Source: Winogradskyella psychrotolerans RS-3
Lineage (GTDB): Bacteria; Bacteroidota; Bacteroidia; Flavobacteriales; Flavobacteriaceae
Reading direction: 5' to 3'
Length of the DNA: 64,000 nt
Assembly: GCF_000427335.1 (NCBI RefSeq)
Contig: NZ_ATMR01000128.1
Span: 166,480-230,479 of the forward strand
Shown: positions 44,594-52,481 of the stretch, piece after piece
How the letters are laid out: each line of letters starts with the position of its first letter
Position numbering within the stretch: the stretch's first letter is position 1
Translations under genes and position numbers: made by a program
The notes under the pieces: model-generated
What the model was told of the DNA's origin: nothing
Databases searched by the model: none
The model's input: the letters and a program-made list of their open reading frames with translations, nothing else

Positions 44594-45115
44594 ATGAAAA
44601 AGAGACACATAAAGCTAACAATCACAATTTTTTCAATGCTATTAGGTTTAGCCACTTTTGCACAAGGACCTCTAGGTGGTGGCAGAGGTGGAAGCCAAGG
44701 AGGTGGACCTCCAAAAGGGGAAAAGCCAGATGCTTCAGAAATATTGAAATTATTGGATACAAACAATGATGATAAAATAGATAAAGAGGAAGCTTCAAAA
44801 GATAAGCGAGGAAAAATTTCTGAGGATTTTGATTCCATAGATGCTAATGAAGATGGATTTATAGATTTGGAAGAATTGGAAGCATCCTTAGATAGTTCAA
44901 AACCTAAAAAAGTATCTGTAAAGAAACTTTTAAAAGAAGTAGATCAAGATGAAGATGGACAATTAAATGAGTTGGAGGTCGCGGCAAAAGACAAACGCGA
45001 TTTAATGGATAATTTTTCTGAAATCGATGTCAATGAAGATAGTCAATTAGATGCTGAGGAATTGAAAGCGTTCTACTCAAAAACAGATAAGAAAAAGCGA
45101 AAGAATAAAGATTAA
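44594..45115 (+). CDS. Secreted protein with four EF-hands
   Basis: 173 residues from ATG 44594; a longer frame from 44537 would span the promoter and is rejected. Signal peptide (ITIFSMLLGLATFAQ), a Gly/Pro-rich linker (GPLGGGRGG), then four EF-hand loops: DTNNDDKIDKEE, DANEDGFIDLEE, DQDEDGQLNELE and DVNEDSQLDAEE (the last lacks the Gly at position 6). A Lys-rich tail follows. Likely an extracytoplasmic calcium-binding protein. First gene of the unit EF-hand, YHYH-EF, YHYH and DUF6702-like, with gaps of 23, 37 and 0 bp. Confidence 0.88.
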   Translation: MKKRHIKLTITIFSMLLGLATFAQGPLGGGRGGSQGGGPPKGEKPDASEILKLLDTNNDDKIDKEEASKDKRGKISEDFDSIDANEDGFIDLEELEASLDSSKPKKVSVKKLLKEVDQDEDGQLNELEVAAKDKRDLMDNFSEIDVNEDSQLDAEELKAFYSKTDKKKRKNKD

Positions 45116-45138
45116 GTTTAAATATTTACAATTAGAAT

Positions 45139-46260
45139 ATGAAACAGATATATAAATTTTTTGGTGTCATTTTATTAGGTCTTTTGTTGGCTTGTAATGG
45201 CCATAAGGGAACTAGTGAACATAGCCATAATGGTGGTGAAACACATTCACATTCGCCTTCAAATATCGCTAGCAATTATTTTGGAGCTTATGATTTAGAA
45301 GATGAGAATTTTGGAACTAAAACTAAGGTTACACTTACGGCAGACGAACGTATTATGGTGACCAATGCATTACCAAATCATAAAACAGGTGAATTTCCAA
45401 ATCAAGGCAATCCAAATACAATTTCCGCTCAGAATAAAACGTATAGTTTTCCTTTACACCCAAAATATACAGGAAAAGCAACATGGTCACGAGAGCCAGG
45501 AGTAGCCTTAAACGGTATTAAGTTTGAACCAGGAACAGCAGAAGTTGTGGTTTGTGATACGGGCGAAAACTATCGTGTAGAAGCACTTCAAGATGTTATA
45601 GATTTAGGCTTAGATTTTAATCATGCACATGTGCAACCAACAGGTGCTTATCATTATCATGGCACACCAACCTCTGTAATTGACGATTTTGATAATGGAG
45701 AAGATATGGTTCATATTGGTTTTGCTCACGACGGTTTTCCAATGTACTACTCTAAAAGTGGAAAATATAAGCCAAGTTATAAACTCTTAGGTGGTGATAG
45801 AGAAGGAGAAGATTGTACATATACAACGCATAAAACTATTGATATTTCTGTTGGTGGACATCATGATGGTACTTACGAATCCGATTATGAATATGTTGCT
45901 AATTCTGGTGATTTAGATGAGTGTAACGGTATTACCATAAATGATAACTATATGTATTTGGTAACAAATGAATTTCCGTATGTAGGGCGTTGTTTAATGG
46001 GAGAAACATCAGATGAGCAACAAGGGCCACCAAATGGAGCGCAAGGACAGAGGCCTAGTGTTACAGATTTAATGAATCAAATGGATGCTAATAAAGATGG
46101 TAAGCTATCTAAAGATGAAGTAAAAGGGCCTTTGGCTGAACAATTTTCAGAAATAGATACAAACAAGGATGGTTTTATTTCAAAAACTGAATTAAAAGAC
46201 GGATCAACTCAAGGTAAAAAAGAACCTCAGGGAAGAAGACTTAGAGGCGGAAGACATTAA
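45139..46260 (+). CDS. YHYH domain lipoprotein with C-terminal EF-hand pair
   Basis: 373 residues. Lipobox LLLAC (Cys19), a His-rich segment (GHKGTSEHSHNGG and THSHS), the YHYH domain with HVQPTGAYHYHGTP (YHYH at 171-174) and GFAHDGFPMYY, then two EF-hand loops at 316-327 (DANKDGKLSKDE) and 340-351 (DTNKDGFISKTE). The EF pair is a near copy of the free-standing protein at 41860-42147, pointing to domain shuffling within the island. YHYH function is unknown; the His clusters suggest metal binding. Confidence 0.9.
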   Translation: MKQIYKFFGVILLGLLLACNGHKGTSEHSHNGGETHSHSPSNIASNYFGAYDLEDENFGTKTKVTLTADERIMVTNALPNHKTGEFPNQGNPNTISAQNKTYSFPLHPKYTGKATWSREPGVALNGIKFEPGTAEVVVCDTGENYRVEALQDVIDLGLDFNHAHVQPTGAYHYHGTPTSVIDDFDNGEDMVHIGFAHDGFPMYYSKSGKYKPSYKLLGGDREGEDCTYTTHKTIDISVGGHHDGTYESDYEYVANSGDLDECNGITINDNYMYLVTNEFPYVGRCLMGETSDEQQGPPNGAQGQRPSVTDLMNQMDANKDGKLSKDEVKGPLAEQFSEIDTNKDGFISKTELKDGSTQGKKEPQGRRLRGGRH

Positions 46261-46297
46261 AAAAAGGATCTATTATAATAACTACCCCAATCAATTA

Positions 46298-47374
46298 ATG
46301 AAAAATAGACTAAAATTAGTACTGGTAATTGTATTAGCCATATGCGCAGCATGTTCAGACAATGGCGACAGCACATGTACAGAATTAACTTGGTATCAGG
46401 ATTTTGATGAGGATAACTTTGGGAATCCAGATGTAAGCATAGAAGCTTGTGATCAACCCGATGGTTATGTAGCTGATAATTCAGATACTGATGATTCTGG
46501 TTGTCTGTCAGACCAAATTTTAGATAGTTCAAGAGGAGATTGTAATCAGACATTAGCATTTGCCGCTTCATATAACCAAACTATTACGGGAACCACTAGA
46601 GTCATTACGTCTAATAGCATACCAAATCATCTTGTTGGAACTTTTGGAATAGGCCCTGGGTCATTAAATCCAAATGCTATTTCGGAGCAAAATGAAAGTT
46701 ATATGCTAACCATGAATCCAACAGAAGCTAATGTTTTGACTCCCTTGTTATCAACAATAGGAGTAGGACCCAATGCAGGACCACAATATTCATTTGGTAT
46801 TTTATTAAATGGAGTCGAATTAGATCCTGTTGCAGCAGAACCTTTTCCTCATGAAGGAGCGATGAGTCCAAACGTAAATTGGGAGTGGAATTTAGAGGCT
46901 TTAAATGTTAACTTAGGTTTAGATTGTAATAGTGCACACGTACAACCAACTGGTAAATACCATTACCATGGTTCGCCTGTGCTCTTTTTAGAATCACTAA
47001 ATATCCCCACAAATGCGATGACATTAATTGGCTATGCAGCAGATGGTTTTCCTGTTTATTATAAATATGCGTATTCAGAGGTCACAAACACGAACTCTTC
47101 TGTTGTAGCAATGACTTCGAGTTACCAACTAAAATCGGGCAATAGAGGAGGAGATGGAGTTATAGCTCCTTGCGGAGATTATGATGGAGTTTATTCTAAT
47201 GATTACGAATATATTTCAGGTCTAGGCACTTTAGATGAAGCCAATGGTAGAACCGGAGTCACTCCAGAATATCCATCAGGAACATACTACTATGTTATAA
47301 CTGACGACTATCCTAGTATTCCAAGATTCTTTAAAGGAACACCATCTAATGATTTCAAAATAGGAAACAATTAG
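46298..47374 (+). CDS. YHYH domain lipoprotein with MopE-like N-terminal motif
   Basis: 358 residues. Lipobox ICAAC with Cys19 followed by SDNGD. Residues about 31-67 (TWYQDFDEDNFGNPD, ACDQPDGYVADN, DTDDSG) fit the short Asp-rich putative metal-binding repeat related to copper-binding MopE (PF11617). The YHYH domain follows: HVQPTGKYHYHGSP (YHYH at 221-224) and GYAADGFPVYYKY. Paralogue of the preceding gene without EF-hands. Copper binding is an inference, because the Asp-rich pattern could also bind calcium. Confidence 0.88.
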   Translation: MKNRLKLVLVIVLAICAACSDNGDSTCTELTWYQDFDEDNFGNPDVSIEACDQPDGYVADNSDTDDSGCLSDQILDSSRGDCNQTLAFAASYNQTITGTTRVITSNSIPNHLVGTFGIGPGSLNPNAISEQNESYMLTMNPTEANVLTPLLSTIGVGPNAGPQYSFGILLNGVELDPVAAEPFPHEGAMSPNVNWEWNLEALNVNLGLDCNSAHVQPTGKYHYHGSPVLFLESLNIPTNAMTLIGYAADGFPVYYKYAYSEVTNTNSSVVAMTSSYQLKSGNRGGDGVIAPCGDYDGVYSNDYEYISGLGTLDEANGRTGVTPEYPSGTYYYVITDDYPSIPRFFKGTPSNDFKIGNN

Positions 47375-47953
47375 ATGAAATTTTCTAGTTGTATAGTCTT
47401 ACTTTTTTTTGCCTTTACGAGTTTAGGATTTGCTCACGACGCCAATAAAGCTTTTTTTAATATTCAACAAAAAGATAATCTGGTTGAGGTCAAATCTGAA
47501 TTTCCATGGAGTATTAGAAATGCCCTTCTAGAGGCTAATCCTGAATTGGAAAACTCTAAAAATAAAGCCGATTTTGATGCTGCCTTTTTTGATTACGTTA
47601 AAACTAATTTTGAATTGAGAAATGGGGATTCAATTTTAAAATTAATCGCTGTTGAAGAGGTCATGCATTATGAACATTCACATGCCAATGCTTTTGTCTT
47701 TTTATTTGAAGGAATAGCCTTCGATGCCATAAAAAACACCTTGATGTTTAATGCCTATAAAGATCAGGAAAACTACCATGATGTTCTTATTGAAGATGAG
47801 CATTTAAAATTCATAACATCACCAGATTCATCTGTAGTTGTAGTACAATCCGTATCTCGAAGGAGTGGAGGGAATACCATTAAAATAGGCTTAATCCTAA
47901 TCATTATTTGTGTTTTGGGAGTCTTTCTTTGGATTCAGCGGAAAAAATCATGA
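47375..47953 (+). CDS. Periplasmic membrane-anchored protein, DUF6702-like
   Basis: 192 residues beginning directly after the stop of the preceding YHYH gene. Signal peptide ending in GFAH, a beta-rich periplasmic domain (FFNIQQKDNLVEVKSEFPW) and a C-terminal transmembrane helix (KIGLILIIICVLGVFLWI) with a basic cytoplasmic end. It resembles DUF6702-type proteins in outline, but I do not recognise it firmly. A HYEHSHAN segment supplies several His. Confidence 0.6.
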   Translation: MKFSSCIVLLFFAFTSLGFAHDANKAFFNIQQKDNLVEVKSEFPWSIRNALLEANPELENSKNKADFDAAFFDYVKTNFELRNGDSILKLIAVEEVMHYEHSHANAFVFLFEGIAFDAIKNTLMFNAYKDQENYHDVLIEDEHLKFITSPDSSVVVVQSVSRRSGGNTIKIGLILIIICVLGVFLWIQRKKS

Positions 47954-48109
47954 TTCAGAATAGCCATCGAGAATCTTTTAAGGTGATACTTTATAATTCC
48001 ATGATAAGAAACAAGAATTATTCGTTTTTGTAAATCGATCATAATCAGTTTGTAGTGTTTTTGTTTGAAGCTTTTTTTGTTAAATAAATATTAAATATAA
48101 AAAGCTGCA

Positions 48110-48137
48110 CAAGTTTATTTCTGTTAGGGCATCTAAA
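48110..48137 (+). promoter_or_regulatory. ECF-type promoter, copy 5 (YHYH-YwqK-SCO operon)
   Basis: CAAGTTT (48110-48116), 12 bp, GCATCTAAA (48129-48137), 29 bp before the YHYH gene. Confidence 0.85.
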
Positions 48138-48166
48138 TATTAAATAACCTTAAAAACACTAATAAC

Positions 48167-48958
48167 ATGAAAATTTATTTTAAACCTTTAACCTACATTA
48201 CCATTTTTGCTTTTGCATTATTTACTTGCAGCAGTGATGATTCGTCTAGCGATGATAGTGTTGATAACGGTGATGATGACGATGTAGCAGTAACAGAATT
48301 ACATGCAGCTTTTGCCGCGTTTAATTCAGATGCCGTTACCGCTATTTTATCTGATGATGGTACTGAAGTTTATATTGAAACTACAGGATTCCCAGACCAT
48401 ACCTCAATTTATTGGGAAACAGATAATGCCCTTTATATGGATGAGCCAGGTGTTACAAAAACAACTCAAGATACTTACATTGGTGGAGGGCAAGGTGAAG
48501 CGGCAAGTTTTACTGTTGATGCAATTCCAAACTTAACAGGCAGTACAGTTACTACACAATTAAATACTATTGGTATAGCAGTTAGTGGAGCATCTATCTT
48601 TAATGACCAAGAAGGTGCGGGAGATTTAGATCAAGCTGCTGGAAGCTTAGATTGGGCAGGAGCTCACAAAGGTCCTGGTGTGTATCATTATCATTTAGAG
48701 CCTACACCAATCACTAACGATGATGAAAGTTTAGTCGGTATATTACTTGATGGTGTTTTCATTTATGGAAGACAATGTATCTCAACGGGAACATACCCTA
48801 CAGATTTAGATGCTTCAGGTGGTCACACGTCTACGACACAATATACAGATGGAGCGGAAGAGTATCATTATCATATAATTAATGAAGAGTATCCTGCAGG
48901 TAATTATGCATATGACCCAGCGTATGTTCTTTTTGCTGGACCATTTCAAGGCTACTAA
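48167..48958 (+). CDS. YHYH domain lipoprotein with two YHYH motifs
   Basis: 263 residues. Lipobox FALFTC (Cys21) followed by SSDDSSSDD, an acidic surface-export-like signal. The YHYH fold carries two tetrads, GVYHYHLEP (173-176) and EEYHYHIIN (233-236). More divergent than the other two YHYH proteins. It heads an operon with the MORN-repeat lipoprotein (12-bp gap) and the SCO protein, directly under ECF promoter copy 5. Confidence 0.88.
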   Translation: MKIYFKPLTYITIFAFALFTCSSDDSSSDDSVDNGDDDDVAVTELHAAFAAFNSDAVTAILSDDGTEVYIETTGFPDHTSIYWETDNALYMDEPGVTKTTQDTYIGGGQGEAASFTVDAIPNLTGSTVTTQLNTIGIAVSGASIFNDQEGAGDLDQAAGSLDWAGAHKGPGVYHYHLEPTPITNDDESLVGILLDGVFIYGRQCISTGTYPTDLDASGGHTSTTQYTDGAEEYHYHIINEEYPAGNYAYDPAYVLFAGPFQGY

Positions 48959-48970
48959 ATTATAAAGAAT

Positions 48971-49588
48971 ATGAAACCAATTTATTTTTTAATTCTTATT
49001 GTATTTTCAATAACGAGTTGTAATGAAACGTCAACGCGTAAAAGTGATCCTACTATTGCTATTGAAGAGCAACCTATCATTATAGATTCTGTTGAAGTGT
49101 TAAAAAGTGAATTGGTTCTTAACGGAAATAAAGGCAAATGGTATTATAAAGGAGAACCGTATAATGGGTATTCTTTAAAGTTTTACCCTAATGGTGCTTT
49201 AGAAGAAAAATGGGGTTTTATTAATGGTAAAAGAGAAGGTGTTGCGAGGCGCTGGACTAAAAATGAAATCCTTCAATTGGAATCTTATTATAAAAATAAT
49301 AGGTTAGTAGGTGTCTATAAAACATGGTGGGAAAATGGGGTGTTATCAGGTGAAACGTATTATGAGAACGGAGTGAAGCACGGTGAGGAAAGAAAATGGT
49401 ATTCCGATGGGCAATTGTTTAAATTAAGACATTATGTTGAAGGAAAAGAACATGGTTTTCAAAAAGCTTGGTTAGCCAACGGTAAATTATATGTTAATTA
49501 TGAAGCCAGAAATGGTCGTATTTTCGGTATGCGAAGAGCAAATTCATGTGTAAGATTAGAGGATGAAGTCATTATTAGAAAAAAATAA
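48971..49588 (+). CDS. MORN/YwqK-repeat lipoprotein
   Basis: 205 residues. Lipobox SITSC (Cys about 17), then at least five MORN-type repeats of the YwqK form (YNGYSLKFYPNGALEEKWGF, GVYKTWWENGVLSGETYYENG split as GVYKTWWENG and GETYYENG). Databases often label this family a toxin-antitoxin antitoxin, but no toxin gene is adjacent and the protein is exported. Role in the regulon unknown; MORN sheets often serve as docking surfaces. Confidence 0.85.
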   Translation: MKPIYFLILIVFSITSCNETSTRKSDPTIAIEEQPIIIDSVEVLKSELVLNGNKGKWYYKGEPYNGYSLKFYPNGALEEKWGFINGKREGVARRWTKNEILQLESYYKNNRLVGVYKTWWENGVLSGETYYENGVKHGEERKWYSDGQLFKLRHYVEGKEHGFQKAWLANGKLYVNYEARNGRIFGMRRANSCVRLEDEVIIRKK

Positions 49589-49592
49589 TTTT

Positions 49593-50261
49593 ATGAAATA
49601 CTTATGTATTATAGTACTGTTTGTGTTTACAAGCTGTAAGGATGAGGTAAAGAAAGAAACTATTAAAGTTGTTGAAAACAGTAGAGTAGAGTATTTGCCC
49701 TATTACAACGATGACTCATTTACTCCACATTGGTTAACGCCAAATACGGAAGAAGAAAGAACGTTTCATAAAATTCCTGATTTTTCATTAACAAATCAAT
49801 TAGGAGAAGCCGTTACTCAAAATACGTTTGAAGATAAAATATATGTAACCGATTTCTTTTTTACAACCTGTCCTGGTATTTGTCCTAAAATGACTGGTAA
49901 TATGTCTAAAGTTCAGGAAGAATTTAAAAACGACACGGACGTCTTATTGTTATCACATTCGGTAATGCCGAGTACAGATTCAGTTGCTGTTTTAAAGGCT
50001 TATGCTAAAAGTAATGATGTCATTGATTATAAATGGCATTTAGTAACAGGTGATAGAAATGAAATTTATGCGCTTGGGAGAGATCATTATTTTGTTGAAA
50101 GTGATTTAGGTGAAGTTAAAACTGATGATGATTTTCTGCATACCGAAAACTTTTTGCTCATTGATAAAAATAAACACATTAGAGGCATCTATAATGGATT
50201 AAATAGAGCTTCAATAGCGCAATTAATTGTAGATATTAAAGCATTAAAAAAAGAAAGCTAG
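49593..50261 (+). CDS. SCO1/SenC family copper chaperone lipoprotein
   Basis: About 222 residues from ATG 49593 (an in-frame ATG at 49563 overlaps the upstream gene and lacks a signal). Lipobox VFTSC (Cys15), thioredoxin-like fold with the copper-binding motif CPGIC (Cys93, Cys97) and distal His183 in DDFLHTENF, all intact. SCO proteins load copper into the CuA centre of cytochrome oxidase or act as thiol reductases. Its presence in an ECF island without oxidase genes suggests a role in periplasmic copper handling (inference). Confidence 0.92.
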   Translation: MKYLCIIVLFVFTSCKDEVKKETIKVVENSRVEYLPYYNDDSFTPHWLTPNTEEERTFHKIPDFSLTNQLGEAVTQNTFEDKIYVTDFFFTTCPGICPKMTGNMSKVQEEFKNDTDVLLLSHSVMPSTDSVAVLKAYAKSNDVIDYKWHLVTGDRNEIYALGRDHYFVESDLGEVKTDDDFLHTENFLLIDKNKHIRGIYNGLNRASIAQLIVDIKALKKES

Positions 50262-50302
50262 AGTGATGATCTAGTTTTATTTGATTGATTGATTATTGTT
50301 TT

Positions 50303-50335
50303 GAAAAGCTTTGCGGTTATATCGCAAAGCTTTTC
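50303..50335 (+). terminator. Terminator after the SCO gene
   Basis: Stem GAAAAGCTTTGCG (50303-50315) and CGCAAAGCTTTTC (50323-50335) with a T-rich tail. It also shows that the following gene cannot start at the possible codon at 50311. Confidence 0.85.
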
Positions 50336-50359
50336 TATTTTTAGGGAAAATTACGACCT

Positions 50360-51423
50360 ATGAAAAACATGCTATTTATAATAGTAATGATCTCTTTTTA
50401 TTTTCTTGTAAAAAACAAGAGGAAATACCACAAAGACAATATGCTAAATTTTGGAAGAAGGATATTATTGTAGATTCTACATTAAGCATTAGAGCCTTTG
50501 AAGTTATAGATGGTAATGTATACTATGCTTCTGGAGATGGAAAGAATGGAATAATTTTAGAAGATGGATCTAGAGTGCATGGTTTAGTTTATAGTGACTC
50601 TATGGATTACGCTTTTAGATCTTCAGCATTTAACGAGAGAAATTTATTCTTTATGAGTATTGAATCCCCTGCTTTAATTTATAAATTAGACTATCACAAA
50701 AATAATGAAGTTTATTTGTCTCATAATTTAGTCTACCAAGAAAACCACCCAAAAGCATTCTACGATTCCATGGACTTCTGGAATAATGATGAAGGCATTG
50801 CTATTGGTGACCCAACAGACGATTGTATGAGTATCATCATCACAAGAGATGGTGGTGAGACTTGGACAAAATTATCTTGCGACGATTTACCAAAAGCAAA
50901 AAAAGGAGAAGCTGCTTTCGCTGCAAGTGATACTAATATTGCAATCATTGGTGATCATACGTGGGTTGCTACCGGAGGAAAAGCAAGTAGAGTACTATAT
51001 TCTTCAGATAAAGGAAAAACGTGGGAAGTATACGACACACCGATTACTCAAGGCAAAGAAACCACAGGCATATATTCTCTAGATTTTTACGATGATAAAA
51101 ACGGATTCGCTATTGGAGGAGATTACACCAAACCAAACGATACTTTAAATAACAAAATAAGGACTGGTGATGGTGGTAAAACTTGGCAAGTAGTGGCTAA
51201 AGGAAAAGGTCCTGGTTATAGAAGCTGTGTGCAGTATATTCCCAATTCAAATGCTAAAGAATTGGTCGCAGTAGGATTTAAAGGCATTAATTATAGTAAC
51301 GATGCCGGAAATACATGGTCGCATTTAAGTGATGAAGGCTTTTATACCATCCGATTTATAAACGATTCAGTAGCTTATGCAGCAGGAAAGGGTAGGATTT
51401 CTAAACTTACTTTTAGAGAATAA
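50360..51423 (+). pseudogene. YCF48/BNR-type beta-propeller lipoprotein, single-base frameshift
   Basis: The signal peptide MKNMLFIIVMISF starts at ATG 50360, but the mature part (SCKKQEEIPQRQ onward) is one base out of frame. Restoring one T in the run at 50395-50399 gives a lipobox LFSC and 354 residues in all. The body is a beta-propeller with Asp-box-like repeats (ITRDGGETWTKL, YSSDKGKTWEVY, TGDGGKTWQVV, YSNDAGNTW), as in plant YCF48 and bacterial 'oxidoreductase' proteins that assist photosystem or redox complex assembly. Not preceded by an ECF promoter copy. Convergent with the second sigma triad. Confidence 0.85.
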
Positions 51424-51454
51424 AAAAAGGAAGCTATATCTAGCTTCCTTTTTT
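51423..51454. terminator. Bidirectional terminator
   Basis: Stem AAAAAAGGAAGCTA (51423-51436) and TAGCTTCCTTTTTT (51441-51454) between the convergent propeller and Spy-like genes. Confidence 0.88.
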
Positions 51455-51461
51455 TATGGTA

Positions 51462-51893
51462 TTAATTTTTTGAATGCCGTTTTTTATACTCATCAAACAT
51501 TTTTTGTCTAAAGGAACGCTCCGCCTGATAGAGCTTTATTATTTTTTTTGCTGGAAGAATTTCAAATAAATCGTCAAGCAATTTAGAGTGTAGTTCCATT
51601 TTCTCCTTTTCGATATTTTCCATATCTAACAAAAGCAATTTGGCTTCATTTTCAGATAACTCTTCCGGGTTTTTAGATTTACGTCTGCTTGAAGAACGCT
51701 CTCTAAGTTTGTTTTCAGCATCTTCATTGGCATTATAAATAGGCCAGAATTTCTGAGCTTCGGTTTTTGTTAAATCTAATTGCTCAGTTATATGCGCGAT
51801 TTTTAGGGCTGTAATCTTTTCTCTATCTAGTTTTTGCGCAAATAGGCTTGCAGAAACAAATAATGTAAGAATGAATGTGTGTACTATTTTCAT
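51462..51893 (-). CDS. Spy/CpxP-like periplasmic protein of the second ECF triad
   Basis: 143 residues: signal peptide (FILTLFVSASLFAQ), then an all-helical, charged body with an LTxxE-type motif (HITEQLDLTKTEAQKFWPIY) and ELHSKLLDDLFEILPAKKIIKLYQAE (in two helices). Resembles the small periplasmic sensors next to flavobacterial ECF sigma genes. Third gene of the unit sigma (52478-53020), membrane protein (51902-52405), Spy-like; gap of 8 bp to the membrane protein. Confidence 0.75.
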   Translation of the reverse strand: MKIVHTFILTLFVSASLFAQKLDREKITALKIAHITEQLDLTKTEAQKFWPIYNANEDAENKLRERSSSRRKSKNPEELSENEAKLLLLDMENIEKEKMELHSKLLDDLFEILPAKKIIKLYQAERSFRQKMFDEYKKRHSKN

Positions 51894-51901
51894 AAACTTA
51901 T

Positions 51902-52405
51902 TTAATCAAAAATTAGGTCTTCTGGTTCTATGTTTTCGAAATATTGATTTAGTGTTTCATCTGAAACATTAATATCTATAAAATCGATTTCTGAAATATC
52001 ACTAGTTTTAAACAGAGACGCAAAATCATCATTACTATACTCTTCTTGGTATAAATAATTTTCAATGAGAGCTGTGTCTATATTTTCAAAAGAAATACTA
52101 TCATTATTAAATACCAAACCAAAGAGTATTGCAAAACTAGCAGCAATACCTGCAACATAATAAAATGTGCTTCTAGGTTTTAAAACGATAACTGGTTTTT
52201 TAGAACTATCATTAAGTTTTTCTAAAATGGTGTTTTCAACGGATTCAAAATAATCTTTAGGCACTGTAAAGCCTGACGTTTCTGAAGACTTGAGATATTC
52301 TTTCTCATTTAAGCGTTCAAAAAGATCAGTTTCAAACGACTCAAAATAATTATTTGGTGTTTTAAAACCTGATGATTTAACGTTATGTAAATTATTGTTT
52401 TTCAT
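51902..52405 (-). CDS. Membrane anti-sigma candidate of the second ECF triad
   Basis: 167 residues. The cytoplasmic N-terminus carries a twofold repeat (GFKTPNNYFESFETDLFERL and GFTVPKDYFESVENTILEKL), a transmembrane helix (FYYVAGIAASFAILFGLVF, about 90-108) and an acidic periplasmic tail. Such FxxPxxYFExxE N-termini are common in Bacteroidota proteins next to ECF sigma genes. It lies between the sigma and Spy-like genes, so anti-sigma function is likely but inferred. Confidence 0.72.
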   Translation of the reverse strand: MKNNNLHNVKSSGFKTPNNYFESFETDLFERLNEKEYLKSSETSGFTVPKDYFESVENTILEKLNDSSKKPVIVLKPRSTFYYVAGIAASFAILFGLVFNNDSISFENIDTALIENYLYQEEYSNDDFASLFKTSDISEIDFIDINVSDETLNQYFENIEPEDLIFD

Positions 52406-52452
52406 GTTTACTTTCCGACATAGCGGAAATCTTTTATACTGTTTTATAATAC

Positions 52453-52481
52453 TAAGACTTCAAATTATTAAAATGGTTTAA
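52453..52481 (-). promoter_or_regulatory. Promoter of second-triad type, copy B (membrane protein)
   Basis: On the minus strand TTAAAC (52481-52476), 14 bp, GAAGTCTTA (52461-52453). Box sequences and gap equal those in front of the sigma gene at 53038-53066. It begins at the sigma gene stop codon. Confidence 0.6.

Noticed and set aside
48971..49588. Antitoxin of a toxin-antitoxin pair
   Set aside because: The family is often named so, but the protein is an exported lipoprotein with MORN-type repeats, and no small toxin gene lies beside it.
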